64,000 nt of DNA, from NCBI GenBank assembly GCA_035250245.1, contig DATFFH010000002.1:26432-90431 (forward strand), in the 5' to 3' direction. Of the stretch, positions 51,378-60,927 are shown in pieces (position 1 is the first letter of the stretch; each line of letters begins with the position of its first letter). Under the pieces are notes generated by a model. The model searched no databases and was not told the DNA's origin. It saw nothing but the letters and a program-made list of their open reading frames with translations. The position numbers and the translations under genes are program-made. The DNA is from Luteimonas_C sp035250245 (lineage in GTDB: Bacteria > Pseudomonadota > Gammaproteobacteria > Xanthomonadales > Xanthomonadaceae).

Positions 51378-51608
51378 TCAGCCCGCCTGCGGTAAACCTT
51401 GCAGGGTTTGCGGCTCGCCACCCTGATCGGGTTTGCCGGCTTCTTCGCCGCGCTGGATGCGCTGATAGATCTCTTCGCGGTGGACCGCGACGTCCTTGGG
51501 CGCAGTGATCCCAATGCGCACCTGATTGCCCTTGACGCCCAGGACGGTGACGGTCACCGAATCGCCGATCATCAGGGTTTCGCCAACACGGCGGGTCAAA
51601 ATCAACAT
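51378..51608 (-). CDS. csrA: Carbon storage regulator CsrA/RsmA
   Basis: RNA-binding translational regulator recognising GGA motifs. The 76 residues begin MLILTRRVGETLMIGDSVTV, with KGNQVRIGITAPKDVAVHRE and EEIYQRIQ as in all CsrA proteins. The C-terminal tail beyond residue 60 (PDQGGEPQTLQGLPQAG) is lineage-specific. Downstream of alaS as in most gammaproteobacteria; the 155-base gap upstream would hold its promoter. Confidence 0.97.
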   Translation of the reverse strand: MLILTRRVGETLMIGDSVTVTVLGVKGNQVRIGITAPKDVAVHREEIYQRIQRGEEAGKPDQGGEPQTLQGLPQAG

Positions 51609-51763
51609 AAGAGGAAATCTCCGTAAGCCTGGCAGCCAAGTCCGCAGGCGGACGTTTTCGCTTAATTATTTGAACTGGTCGAAAACGCTTACAACCGTTT
51701 AAAAACGTGAAGCATCATACAAACCGGCCTTCACGCGCAACAAGGGCTAAAGTCATGGGCGAT

Positions 51764-54403
51764 TCAGCGCAAGCGCTCGGCGACCCACTCCCGCACCCCC
51801 GCAAGGGCCGGCAACAGGGCGGGAACGTCGTCTCCGCCGCCTTGGGCCAAGTCCGGCCGGCCGCCGCCCTTGCCGCCGATCTGACCGGCGACGTGCGATA
51901 GGAGTTCCCCCGCCTTGACCTTGCCGGCCGCGCGGCCGCTGACGCCAGCCACCAGCGCCGCCTTGCCGTCGTTGACGCCGGCCAGGACGATCACCGCATC
52001 GCCCAATTGCTGCTTAAGGCGATCGACCGCATCGCGCAGGGCCTTAGCGTCGATGCCTTCCAAGCGCGTCGCCACCACGCGTACGCCGTCGACATCCACG
52101 GCCGATCCGGCCAGGTCCGACGTCGCACCCGAGGCGGCTTTCGCCTTCAGCGTTTCGAGTTCGCGCTCCAGCTTCTTCTGCCGCTCGGTGATCTGGCGGA
52201 TCTTGTCGACCACGTCCTGGGCGCTGCCGCCCAACAGTTGCGCGGCCTCGTCCAGACGGCGCTCTTCCTGGTCGATGTAGTCCAACGCACCCTGCCCGGT
52301 CACCGCCTCGATGCGTCGCACGCCCGCCGAGACGCCGCCTTCGGACACGATCTTGAACAAGCCGATGTCGCCGGTGCGGCCGACGTGGGTGCCGCCGCAC
52401 AGTTCAGTCGAAGTCGGACCGAAGCGCAGCACGCGCACGCGCTCGCCGTATTTTTCGCCGAACAGCGCCATGGCGCCGAAATCCAGCGCCTCCTGCATGG
52501 CCATGTGGCGCACTTCGCCTTCGTGGTTGGCGCGGATCTCGGCGTTGACCCGGCGTTCGATCTCGGCCAACTCCTGCGCCGTCATCGGCTGGAAGTGGGA
52601 AAAGTCGAAGCGCAGCCGGTCCGGAGCGACCAACGATCCCTTCTGCTGCACATGGGTGCCCAACACGTTGCGCAAGGCCGCGTGCAGCAGGTGGGTCGCC
52701 GAATGATTGAGTATTGTGGCGCCGCGACGCGCCGCATCGACCGCACCGACCAGATGATCGCCGCGGCGCAGCGTGCCAACCTCGAGCCGACCGGCATGAC
52801 CGTGGAACTGGCCCGCCAGCTTTTGCGTGTCGGCCACGACGAAACGCACGCCCTTCTCGTCCAGCTCGCCGGTGTCGCCGACCTGGCCGCCGCTTTCGGC
52901 GTAGAACGGGGTGCGGTCGAGAATGACGATGGCTTCGTCGCCGGCTTCGATCGCTTCGACCGCGCGGCCGTTTTTCAGCAGCGCGACGACTTCAAGGCCG
53001 CCAGCGTTCAGATGCTCGTATCCCAGGAATTCGGTCGGCTGCAACTGCGCGACCAGTTCGGCCGGCAGCTGCGTGCCGCCGCCGAACTTGCCGGCCGCGC
53101 GCGCGGTTTCGCGCTGCTGCGCCATCGCGGCGTCGAAGCCGGCCATGTCGACGGTCAGACCGCGCTCGCGGGCCATGTCGGCGGTCAGGTCGACCGGGAA
53201 GCCGTAAGTGTCGTACAGACGGAAAGCGTCGGCGCCCGGGATCGTCTTGGCGGCAACGTTGCGCGCGGCGACGTCCTCGAAGATGCGCATGCCCGAATCA
53301 AGCGTTTCGGCGAAGCGCTCTTCTTCGGCCTTCAATGCGCGTTCGGCGGTGGCGCGGCCTTCGCGTAGCACCGGATAGGCATCGCCCATCAAATCGTCGA
53401 GCGTGCCGACCAGCTTATGGAAGAACGGTTCGCGCACGCCCAGCATCCAACCGTGACGCAGGGCGCGGCGGATGATCCGGCGCAACACGTAGCCGCGGCC
53501 TTCATTGGACGGCAGCACGCCGTCCACGATCAGGAACGAGCAGGCGCGGATGTGATCGGCGATCACGCGCAGCGACTTGTTTTCCAGATCGGCGGTGCCG
53601 GTGAGTTCGGCCGCCTTCTTGATCAAGGCCTGAAACAGGTCGATTTCGTAATTGCTGTGCACGTGCTGCAGCACCGCAGTCAGGCGTTCCAGGCCCATGC
53701 CGGTATCCACGCAGGGCGCGGGCAGCGGTTGCAGCGAGCCGTCGCCTTGGCGGTCGAACTGCATGAAGACCAGGTTCCAGATCTCGATGTAGCGGTCGCC
53801 GTCCTCGTCCGGCGAACCCGGCGGGCCGCCAGCGATGTGATCGCCGTGGTCGTAGAAGATTTCCGTGCACGGACCACAGGGGCCGGTGTCGGCCATCTGC
53901 CAGAAATTGTCCGACGCGTAGGGCGCGCCCTTGTTGTCGCCGATGCGGACGATGCGATCGGCCGGCAGGCCGATGTCCTTGTTCCAGATGTCGAAGGCTT
54001 CGTCGTCGGTGTGGTAGACCGTAACCAGCAAACGCTCCTTCGGCAGCTTCCAGACGTCGGTCAGCAGTTCCCAGGCCCAGGCGATGGCGTCCTTCTTGAA
54101 GTAGTCGCCGAACGACCAGTTGCCGAGCATCTCGAAGAAGGTGTGGTGGCGCGCGGTATAACCCACCGAATCCAGATCGTTGTGCTTGCCGCCCGCGCGC
54201 AGGCAACGCTGCACGTCGGCCGCGCGCACGTAGCTGCGCTTCTCCGCGCCCAGGAACACGTCCTTGAACTGGACCATGCCGGAGTTGGTGAACAGCAAAG
54301 TCGGGTCGTTGCCCGGCACAAGCGGCGCCGAAGGGACGATGGTGTGGCCCTTGTCGCGAAAGAAATCGAGGAAATCGCGGCGGATTTCGGAAGTGGTCTT
54401 CAT
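51764..54403 (-). CDS. alaS: Alanine-tRNA ligase
   Basis: Charges tRNA-Ala and edits mischarged Ser and Gly. The 879 residues start MKTTSEIRRDFLDFFRDKGH, with catalytic motifs (SAPLVPGNDPTLLFTNSGMV, GRGYVLRRIIRRALRHG). The editing domain has zinc ligands in NHSATHLLHAAL and CGGTHVGRTGD, and a C-terminal C-Ala domain ends the protein. Length is normal. Confidence 0.97.
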   Translation of the reverse strand: MKTTSEIRRDFLDFFRDKGHTIVPSAPLVPGNDPTLLFTNSGMVQFKDVFLGAEKRSYVRAADVQRCLRAGGKHNDLDSVGYTARHHTFFEMLGNWSFGDYFKKDAIAWAWELLTDVWKLPKERLLVTVYHTDDEAFDIWNKDIGLPADRIVRIGDNKGAPYASDNFWQMADTGPCGPCTEIFYDHGDHIAGGPPGSPDEDGDRYIEIWNLVFMQFDRQGDGSLQPLPAPCVDTGMGLERLTAVLQHVHSNYEIDLFQALIKKAAELTGTADLENKSLRVIADHIRACSFLIVDGVLPSNEGRGYVLRRIIRRALRHGWMLGVREPFFHKLVGTLDDLMGDAYPVLREGRATAERALKAEEERFAETLDSGMRIFEDVAARNVAAKTIPGADAFRLYDTYGFPVDLTADMARERGLTVDMAGFDAAMAQQRETARAAGKFGGGTQLPAELVAQLQPTEFLGYEHLNAGGLEVVALLKNGRAVEAIEAGDEAIVILDRTPFYAESGGQVGDTGELDEKGVRFVVADTQKLAGQFHGHAGRLEVGTLRRGDHLVGAVDAARRGATILNHSATHLLHAALRNVLGTHVQQKGSLVAPDRLRFDFSHFQPMTAQELAEIERRVNAEIRANHEGEVRHMAMQEALDFGAMALFGEKYGERVRVLRFGPTSTELCGGTHVGRTGDIGLFKIVSEGGVSAGVRRIEAVTGQGALDYIDQEERRLDEAAQLLGGSAQDVVDKIRQITERQKKLERELETLKAKAASGATSDLAGSAVDVDGVRVVATRLEGIDAKALRDAVDRLKQQLGDAVIVLAGVNDGKAALVAGVSGRAAGKVKAGELLSHVAGQIGGKGGGRPDLAQGGGDDVPALLPALAGVREWVAERLR

Positions 54404-54574
54404 AAGGCTGCGGATGGCGGGCGGGCGCCGTATCGGCCCCGCAAGGCCCTGAAGATGCGGGCGCGGGGTCGAGCAGACAACCCAATTTGGCTAGGTTAAC
54501 AGGCCGAAGGCCTTCTTTTGGCCCTCAACGCAAAGCTCGGCACGCCCGAAGCCTCCAAAGAGGTCGATCCGATC

Positions 54575-54667
54575 TTGTAGGAGCGGCTTTAGCCGCGAGC
54601 TTTTCTTCAAATCGCGACATCACCAGGGATTTGAGGAAAAACTCGCGGCTAAAGCCGCTCCTACAAA
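54575..54667. repeat. REP pair, family A
   Basis: GTAGGAGCGGCTTTAGCCGC and its inverted copy separated by about 35 bases; as at 1570. Between alaS and recX. Confidence 0.9.
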
Positions 54668-54698
54668 GCCGCTTCTTCCTAGAGGATCGCATGGCAGC

Positions 54699-55196
54699 TC
54701 AAAAGGGATCGTCGGGATCGAACCGGGTCGCGGCCCGAATATGCTCGGCAGCGAAACCGCGGCGGATCAGGAAATCGGCGGCCTTCCGCTGTACGCCTCG
54801 ATCCTCGACCACCGATGCGCCGAAACGGCGGCGGACCAGGTCGCGAGCGTGTTCGGCCCAATCGCCCTCGAAGGTATCCAGCGCAGCCGCGATGGCTTCC
54901 CGGTCCAGACCGTGCGTGCCCAGCTCGGCGCGGATGCGGATCGGCCCGTAGCCGCTGCCGGCGCGGCTGCGCACCAGGCTTTCGGCGAAGCGGGCGTCGT
55001 CCTGCCAGCCTTCGGCCGTCAGACGCGAGACGGCGGATTCGGCTTCGGCGCGCTCGACGCCGCGGACGGTGAGCTTGCGGGTCAGTTCTTTGCGCGAATG
55101 TTCGCGGCGGGTCAGCAAGCCGAGGGCGCGCTGGGTCGGCGTCGGTTCGGGGCGCGGACGGCGTGGTTTTTTGGGGATGTCGGCGGGCTTGGTCAA
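54699..55196 (-). CDS. recX: Regulatory protein RecX
   Basis: Inhibitor or modulator of RecA filaments. The 165 residues contain ALGLLTRREHSRKELTRKL, DDARFAESLVRSRAGSGYGP and the C-terminal repeat with AADFLIRRGF, typical RecX three-helix repeats. The start is a TTG at 55196 giving MTKPADIPKKPRRP; a basic leader of about 20 residues precedes the conserved core. It lies 102 bases downstream of recA on the same strand. Confidence 0.92.
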   Translation of the reverse strand: MTKPADIPKKPRRPRPEPTPTQRALGLLTRREHSRKELTRKLTVRGVERAEAESAVSRLTAEGWQDDARFAESLVRSRAGSGYGPIRIRAELGTHGLDREAIAAALDTFEGDWAEHARDLVRRRFGASVVEDRGVQRKAADFLIRRGFAAEHIRAATRFDPDDPF

Positions 55197-55298
55197 ACGT
55201 CCGTCGCTCCGAAGGATGGCGATGGTGGGCCAAGGCCCACCCTACGAGAAGGACCCGCCTCTCCCGTCCCTGGGGGAGGCAAAGTCCACTGACGCGTT

Positions 55299-56339
55299 TC
55301 AATCTTCGGTTTCTTCTTCGACCTGTTCGCCAGCGCCGGCGGCCACGGCGGGCTTCAACTTTTCGCGCAGCGCGGTTTCCAGCTTGGCGGCGATTTGCGG
55401 GTTGTCCTTCAAGAACTGGCGGGCGTTCTCCTTGCCCTGACCGATGCGCTCGTCGTCGTAGCTGAACCACGAGCCCGCCTTGTCGACCAGGCGCGCTTCC
55501 ACGCCCATCTCGATAAGTTCGCCTTCGCGGCTGATGCCCTCGCCGTACAGGATCTCGGTGACGACCTGCTTAAAGGGAGGCGCCATCTTGTTCTTGACCA
55601 CCTTGATCTTGGTCTGGTTGCCGATGATCTCCTCGCCCTTCTTGATCGAACCGATGCGGCGGATGTCCAGGCGCACCGAGGCGTAGAACTTCAGTGCGTT
55701 GCCGCCGGTGGTGGTTTCCGGGCTTTGGCCCGGCATCATCACGCCGATCTTCATGCGCAGCTGGTTGATGAACACCACCAGGGTGTTGGAGCGCTTGATG
55801 TTGCCGGTCAGCTTGCGCAGCGCCTGGCTCATCAAGCGCGCCTGCAGACCGGGCAGCTGGTCGCCCATCTCGCCTTCGATTTCAGCCTTCGGAGTCAACG
55901 CCGCGACCGAGTCGATCACCACGATGTCGATCGAGCCGGAGCGGACCAGCATGTCGGCGATTTCCAGCGCCTGCTCACCGGTATCCGGCTGCGACAGCAG
56001 CAGCTCGTCGACGTTGACGCCGAGCTTGGCGGCGTAGATCGGATCCAGCGCGTGCTCGGCGTCGATGAAGGCGGCGGTGCCGCCGTTCTTCTGGCACTCG
56101 GCGATCGCCTGCAGGGTCAACGTGGTCTTACCGGACGATTCCGGACCGTAGATTTCGACGACGCGGCCCTTGGGCAGACCGCCGATGCCGAGCGCGATGT
56201 CGAGCATCAGCGAGCCGGTGCCGATGACCTCGGTGGCTTCGACCACGCGATCGCCCATGCGCATCACCGAGCCTTTGCCGAATTGCTTTTCGATCTGGGT
56301 CAAGGCGGCGGAAAGGGCGCGCTTTTTGTTCTCGTCCAT
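55299..56339 (-). CDS. recA: Recombinase RecA
   Basis: DNA strand-exchange ATPase and LexA co-protease. The 346 residues start MDENKKRALSAALTQIEKQF; Walker A is GPESSGKTT (66-74), with IDAEHALDP, VVIDSVAALTPKAE and the L2-region block GGNALKFYASVRLDIRR. GAGGACACCACG lies before ATG 56339; a frame extending to 56378 lacks support. No LexA-type palindrome is evident just upstream of recA itself. Confidence 0.98.
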   Translation of the reverse strand: MDENKKRALSAALTQIEKQFGKGSVMRMGDRVVEATEVIGTGSLMLDIALGIGGLPKGRVVEIYGPESSGKTTLTLQAIAECQKNGGTAAFIDAEHALDPIYAAKLGVNVDELLLSQPDTGEQALEIADMLVRSGSIDIVVIDSVAALTPKAEIEGEMGDQLPGLQARLMSQALRKLTGNIKRSNTLVVFINQLRMKIGVMMPGQSPETTTGGNALKFYASVRLDIRRIGSIKKGEEIIGNQTKIKVVKNKMAPPFKQVVTEILYGEGISREGELIEMGVEARLVDKAGSWFSYDDERIGQGKENARQFLKDNPQIAAKLETALREKLKPAVAAGAGEQVEEETED

Positions 56340-56562
56340 CGTGGTGTCCTCGGAGGTGTCGAATCGGGTTGAAGGCAATCTAAGGGGTGCGGGTCGCAGA
56401 GGCTGAGACCTCGGCGCCGGCGTTCAAAAAATATTCTTCGGGAGGAATTGCCTGCATCCGTTGCGGCCGCGGTCGCGCGTCGGAAAAAACCTTTTTAGAG
56501 AGGTAAGGGAATGGGCGGACGATGGTTTGATGCGATCAGCTAGTCCGTGCGCCCTCACCCAA

Positions 56563-56586
56563 CCCTCTCCCGCAAGCGGGAGAGGG
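56563..56586. repeat. CCCTCTCCC-family hairpin
   Basis: CCCTCTCCCGC-AA-GCGGGAGAGGG, 11 perfect base pairs, preceded by GCCCTCACCCAA as in the copies at 13799. It lies just downstream of lexA, where it could also act as a transcript end. Confidence 0.8.
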
Positions 56587-56611
56587 CTTCCCATGGCTGC
56601 TTCTCGCTGCA

Positions 56612-57241
56612 TCACCGGTTGGGCCTCACCAGCCCGCAATACAAACCTTCGATAGCGAAGTCCTGATCGGGCGCGACTTCGATCGGGTCGTAATCGGGGT
56701 TGCGCGGCAGCAGGCGGATCCGGTCCTTGCCGATCTTCAGCAGCTTGACCGTGATCTCGTCGTCGATGCGAGCGACCACGATCTGGCCGGAACGGGCGTC
56801 GCGGGTCCGGTGCACGCCAATCAGATCGCCGTGGAAAATGCCCTCGTCCCGCATCGAATCGCCCTTGACCCGAAGCAGGTAATCCGGAGATGGCGAGAAG
56901 AAATTGCGATCCAACAGAGCGAAGTCGTCCGAGCCGATATCGGCGCCGATAGGCAGGCCGGCGGCCACTTGGCCCAGGATGGGCAAACGGACGGCATCGT
57001 CGGAGATCGAGTCGTCATTGGCGCCTATTTCAGGCTTAACGAGCCGGATACTGCGCGCCTGGCCCGGGATCCGCTTGATCGCTCCGGCCTGCTCCAAGGC
57101 GTCCAAGTGATATTGGGCGGCCCGCACGCCTTTGAAACCGAAGGCTTTGGCGATCTCCGTCTGCGAAGGCGGGCCCTCGCCGGCTTCGATCCGCTCGGCG
57201 ATCAGGGCCAGGATGGCTTGCTGGGTATCGGTCAGGTCCAT
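56612..57241 (-). CDS. lexA: SOS repressor LexA
   Basis: A 209-residue repressor. The N-terminal winged HTH (PPSQTEIAKAFGFKGVRAAQ) is followed by the self-cleavage site Ala94-Gly95 in QVAAGLPIG and the catalytic Ser129 in VKGDSMRDEG, with the Lys in EITVKLLK. The LexA box abuts ATG 57241, leaving no room for a Shine-Dalgarno sequence, so the mRNA may be leaderless. It heads the lexA-recA-recX cluster. The frame open to 58063 upstream is not part of the gene. Confidence 0.95.
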   Translation of the reverse strand: MDLTDTQQAILALIAERIEAGEGPPSQTEIAKAFGFKGVRAAQYHLDALEQAGAIKRIPGQARSIRLVKPEIGANDDSISDDAVRLPILGQVAAGLPIGADIGSDDFALLDRNFFSPSPDYLLRVKGDSMRDEGIFHGDLIGVHRTRDARSGQIVVARIDDEITVKLLKIGKDRIRLLPRNPDYDPIEVAPDQDFAIEGLYCGLVRPNR

Positions 57242-57242
57242 G

Positions 57243-57261
57243 TTAGTAGTAATACTACTAA
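57243..57261. promoter_or_regulatory. LexA box of lexA
   Basis: TTAGTAGTAATACTACTAA is a perfect palindrome and equals the LexA site known from Xanthomonas. With the flanking G and C the symmetry extends to 21 bases (57242-57262). It sits one base before the lexA start codon, so LexA binding would block its own transcription start. Confidence 0.92.
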
Positions 57262-57318
57262 CGTTTCGGCCCGTCAACCGGGCATGGCGACCCTGGGTTT
57301 CGCTTCGCCCTACCCGGG

Positions 57319-57801
57319 CTACAAACCTTGGAGGGCTGCGGCGACGGTTTGACGGCGGACAGCTTCGCGATCGCCGTCGAAATGGAACAACTCTGCCTTG
57401 GGATAGCCGCCGCGGCGTTTCCATGCGATCCAGACGGTGCCGACCGGCTTGTCTTCGGTGCCGCCACCCGGACCGGCGATGCCGGTGACCGCGACCGCGA
57501 CGCTGGCGCCGGAATTCACCAGCGCGCCGGAGACCATTTCGATCACCGTCTCGCGGCTGACCGCGCCATGCGTTTCCAGCGTCTGCGGGCGCACGCCCAG
57601 CAGCGCCTGTTTGGCTTCGTAGCTGTAAGCGGCCATGCCGCAGTCGAACCAGTCGGAACTGCCGGCGATGTCGGTGACGGTTTTGGCGATCCAGCCGCCT
57701 GTGCAGCTTTCGGCGGTGACCAGGTGGTCGTGGTTCGCGCGCAAGCGCTGGCCCAGCGATTCGGCTAAGGCGCGAAGATCGGCGTCGGCGTAGTTCGTCA
57801 C
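57319..57801 (-). CDS. pncC: Nicotinamide-nucleotide amidohydrolase (PncC/CinA C-terminal type)
   Basis: Deamidates NMN to nicotinate mononucleotide in pyridine salvage. The 160 residues include VTAESCTGGWIAKTVTDIAG, SYEAKQALLGV, GAVSRETVIEM and AVTGIAGPGGGTEDKPVGTV, all diagnostic. It lies upstream of lexA on the same strand, as cinA lies near recA in many bacteria. Confidence 0.93.
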   Translation of the reverse strand: MTNYADADLRALAESLGQRLRANHDHLVTAESCTGGWIAKTVTDIAGSSDWFDCGMAAYSYEAKQALLGVRPQTLETHGAVSRETVIEMVSGALVNSGASVAVAVTGIAGPGGGTEDKPVGTVWIAWKRRGGYPKAELFHFDGDREAVRRQTVAAALQGL

Positions 57802-57864
57802 GGTCGCGTTCCGGCGGAAGAACGCGGATTTTGCTACGAATCGAGCGGGCGTGGGAGGCGCTTT

Positions 57865-57961
57865 TTTGTAGGAGCGGCTTTAGCCGCGAGCTTTTTCTTA
57901 CAAATCGTTGCGATCTCGCGATTTGCGGGAAAGAGCTCGCGGCTAAAGCCGCTCCTACAAA
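57865..57961. repeat. REP pair, family A
   Basis: GTAGGAGCGGCTTTAGCCGC and its inverted copy; as at 1570. Between pncC and the TonB-dependent receptor gene. A GGCGGCCC/GGGCCGCC stem at about 57970-57992 lies downstream of the receptor gene. Confidence 0.9.
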
Positions 57962-58007
57962 AAGCAAAAACGGCGGCCCGCAGGGGCCGCCGTTCGGCGC
58001 AGGGAGC

Positions 58008-60626
58008 TCAGTAACCGAAGCGGAAAGTGACGCCGTAAGTGCGCGGCGCACCCAGGAACGCATTATAAGAATTGAACGGATTACCCGGCGCCGGCGAGAC
58101 GTTCTGCAGAGGCGCGTCGAAACCGACCTGGGCGTATTCCGCGTCGGTCGCGTTCAAGGCCCACAATTCCACCATCCAGCGCTTGTCGGCACGACCGAAG
58201 CCGACCCGGGCGTTGACCACGGTGTAGTCGCCCTGCCGCTTCTCCGGATCCAGGTCCGAACCGGTGTTGTATTCGGACATGTACTTGGCGCCGATGTTGA
58301 AGCGCGCGACCAGGTTGTTGCCGAATGGATATTCGTAAGTGACCGCCGCGGTGCCCGACCAATACGGCGCGAAGCTGACCTGGCCGCCCGGCAGCTTGTA
58401 CAAGTTACCTGCCGGCGCGACGAAATCGGCCGTCGGCCTCTCGTCGCCGTAACGCGTGTCGGCATACATCAGGCCGCCCTGCAGCAGCAGGCCTTTGGTC
58501 GGCTGCCACATGATCTCGGTATCCACGCCCTTGGAGATCACTTCCGGGATCGAACGCACCACGAAGCTGGTGCCGAGGAAGCTGTTGAGCTGGAAATCCT
58601 CGTACTTCTGGTAGAACAGCGAGGCGTTCAACAACAGATTGCCACCCAGCCAGGTGGTCTTGGTGCCCAACTCATAGCTGTCGACGAACTCGCCCGGGAA
58701 CGAGGTGTCGTTGACCGGGATCATGCCGTCGGTGCCGCCGGACAGGCCGGTGTTGGACTGCACGCGGTCCAGGTTGAAACCGCCGGCCTTGTAGCCGCGC
58801 GCGACCGAGGCGTAACCCATCACGGTGTCGTTCCAACGATAAGCGGCCTTGATCGTGCCGGACCATTCCTTTTCGTCGCGTTCCTGATGGGTGACGCGGC
58901 CGTTGTGCGCGGGATTGGCCCACGGCAGGCAGCTGTAACCGACGATCTGGCGAATAAGCGTCTGCTGCTGCGCCGCCGGCAACGAGGCGAAGGGCACACC
59001 GCGCGTGGTCAAGGCGGTGGCGATGCGGCCGATCGCAGCCGGACTCACCTGCCCGTTCGGACCGAAATACGAGCTGCAACCCGGACTGCCGTTCGGATTG
59101 CTGTAGCGCGAATCCAATTCCTTGTCTTCGGTGGTGTAGCGCAGGCCGACGGTCAGGTCGAAAGCGTCGGTGGCGTGCCAGGTGTTGTTGGTGAACAGCG
59201 CGAAGCTTTTCGAGCTCTGCTTGTAGTGGTCCTTCGCGCCAAGTCCGGCGAACACCGTGCCCTGCGGCCGGCCGGTAACGTCGGCCAGGAACCGCGGCGC
59301 GGTCGGCGATCCACCCAGCGCCGGATTGATCAGCGACAGCAGCGCGATCGACAAATAAGGCTCGTAAGCGTTGCCGATGCGGTAGGACTCGTTGCGGTCC
59401 AAGTCCTCATCGGAATAGAACGCGCCGAACATCCAGTCCACCTTTTCGGTGGCGCCGGTCAGGCGGAATTCCTGGGTCAGGGTCTCGAAACCGGTGAAGG
59501 ATTCGTCCTTGCGCGGATCGCGATACAGGATGTCGGCGCTGGTGAAGTCGAAGTCGAGGCCGTTGATCGAACCCCAATCGCGCCAGGCGGTGATCGACGT
59601 CAAGGTGGCCCCGCCGAACCAGGGCGTGTTCCAGTTGACTTCGGCCGACAGGCCCTTGTCCTTGATGTCCTGCTCGGTGCTGCGGTTGCTCCAGGCCTCG
59701 CGTCGGTAAGGCCGCGCGATGGGCGCGACACCCGCGTCCGGCGACAAGGCATTGACGATGTCGCCGGTGCGGCCGCGCACCGTGGTCACGCCGGCACAGC
59801 AATTCTCCTCGCGGCTGGTGAAGTCGGCGATGAAATTGATGTCCAGATCGTCGGTCGGCTCGATCAGCAATTGGCCGCGCAACGAGTGATAGTTCTGGTC
59901 GGTGTCGTCGTCCTCCCGGCGCGGGCCGGCGCCGGTGTGCACGTCCAGGAAGCCGTCGCGCTTGCGCTGGGTGCCGTAGACGCGGAAGGCCGCTTTCTCG
60001 CCGAGCGGGGAATTGAAGGCGCCGCTGACGCCGATCGCGCCGTAATTGCCGACGGTCACTTCGGCCTCGGCGCTGGTCTCGTGGTTCGGCCGGCGGGTGA
60101 TGATGTTGATCACGCCGGCCGAGGTGTTCTTGCCGAAGACGGTGCCCTGCGGCCCCTTCAGCACTTCGATCCGCTCGATCTCGCCCAGGTCGCCGAAGCC
60201 GACGCCGTTGCGCGGACGGTAAACGCCGTCGATCACCACGCCCACCGACGATTCCAGGCCGGCGTTGTCGCCGACGGTACCGATGCCGCGGATGCGGGCG
60301 GTGGTCTGCGCCTCGCTCTGCGTGCTGGTGACGGTCAGGCCGGGCACCAGCACCGACATGTCCTTGACGTCGCGCACGCCGGTGTCCTGCAGCTGTTGCT
60401 GCGACAGCGTGGTGATCGCGATCGGCACGTCCTGCAACTGCTCTTCGCGCTTCTGCGCGGTGACCGTGATCGCGCCCAAGGTCTTGGGCTGGTCTTCATC
60501 GGCATTGCCGGTCGTCGGACCGGGGGCCGGCTGCGCCTCCTGCGCGAACGCGAACGACGGGAATTGCACCAATGCGGCAACGACCGCAAGCGGCAACAGG
60601 CTCCGCTGCATCTTAGACGCTGTCAT
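58008..60626 (-). CDS. TonB-dependent outer-membrane receptor
   Basis: An 872-residue receptor with a signal peptide ending AFAQEA (about residue 30). The plug domain has ITVTAQKREEQLQDVPIAIT, the TonB-box-region style of sphingomonad/xanthomonad receptors, and ERIEVLKGPQGTVFGKNTSA. A 22-strand barrel follows, ending FLGAPRTYGVTFRFGY with terminal aromatic residue as required for Bam recognition. GAGGGGGCGATTCC precedes ATG 60626. The substrate cannot be read. Confidence 0.92.
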   Translation of the reverse strand: MTASKMQRSLLPLAVVAALVQFPSFAFAQEAQPAPGPTTGNADEDQPKTLGAITVTAQKREEQLQDVPIAITTLSQQQLQDTGVRDVKDMSVLVPGLTVTSTQSEAQTTARIRGIGTVGDNAGLESSVGVVIDGVYRPRNGVGFGDLGEIERIEVLKGPQGTVFGKNTSAGVINIITRRPNHETSAEAEVTVGNYGAIGVSGAFNSPLGEKAAFRVYGTQRKRDGFLDVHTGAGPRREDDDTDQNYHSLRGQLLIEPTDDLDINFIADFTSREENCCAGVTTVRGRTGDIVNALSPDAGVAPIARPYRREAWSNRSTEQDIKDKGLSAEVNWNTPWFGGATLTSITAWRDWGSINGLDFDFTSADILYRDPRKDESFTGFETLTQEFRLTGATEKVDWMFGAFYSDEDLDRNESYRIGNAYEPYLSIALLSLINPALGGSPTAPRFLADVTGRPQGTVFAGLGAKDHYKQSSKSFALFTNNTWHATDAFDLTVGLRYTTEDKELDSRYSNPNGSPGCSSYFGPNGQVSPAAIGRIATALTTRGVPFASLPAAQQQTLIRQIVGYSCLPWANPAHNGRVTHQERDEKEWSGTIKAAYRWNDTVMGYASVARGYKAGGFNLDRVQSNTGLSGGTDGMIPVNDTSFPGEFVDSYELGTKTTWLGGNLLLNASLFYQKYEDFQLNSFLGTSFVVRSIPEVISKGVDTEIMWQPTKGLLLQGGLMYADTRYGDERPTADFVAPAGNLYKLPGGQVSFAPYWSGTAAVTYEYPFGNNLVARFNIGAKYMSEYNTGSDLDPEKRQGDYTVVNARVGFGRADKRWMVELWALNATDAEYAQVGFDAPLQNVSPAPGNPFNSYNAFLGAPRTYGVTFRFGY

Positions 60627-60927
60627 GGAATCGCCCCCTCGAGGTTAGTTTGGCTCGCACGTAAGACGGCAAAGGCGCCAGCCAATGGCCAGTGCCGAAA
60701 CGCAGTTCCAAGCCCGCTGGTCGGTGGGGGCGCCCGGCGTGGCTCTTCGCGGATCTGCGGCGAGGCGAACGGTAGCACATCCCGTGCGACCTTGAGGATG
60801 CATTCGCGCGCCCGAAATCGAGGCGCGATCTCACCGGCTGACGCGTTCCCGCACGCGCGATCGATCGGCTCGGCCCCAGCCCGTCTCTTCCGAGACGGGC
60901 TTGCCCATGGTGGATTGCGCCGCTTAG
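60627..60927. other. Receptor-autotransporter gap with hairpin
   Basis: About 300 bases without a supported gene. CCCGTCTC-TTCC-GAGACGGG (60880-60899) is a perfect 8-bp hairpin 28 bases behind the autotransporter stop; it lacks a T-run. The receptor promoter should lie in the part next to 60626. Confidence 0.5.
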
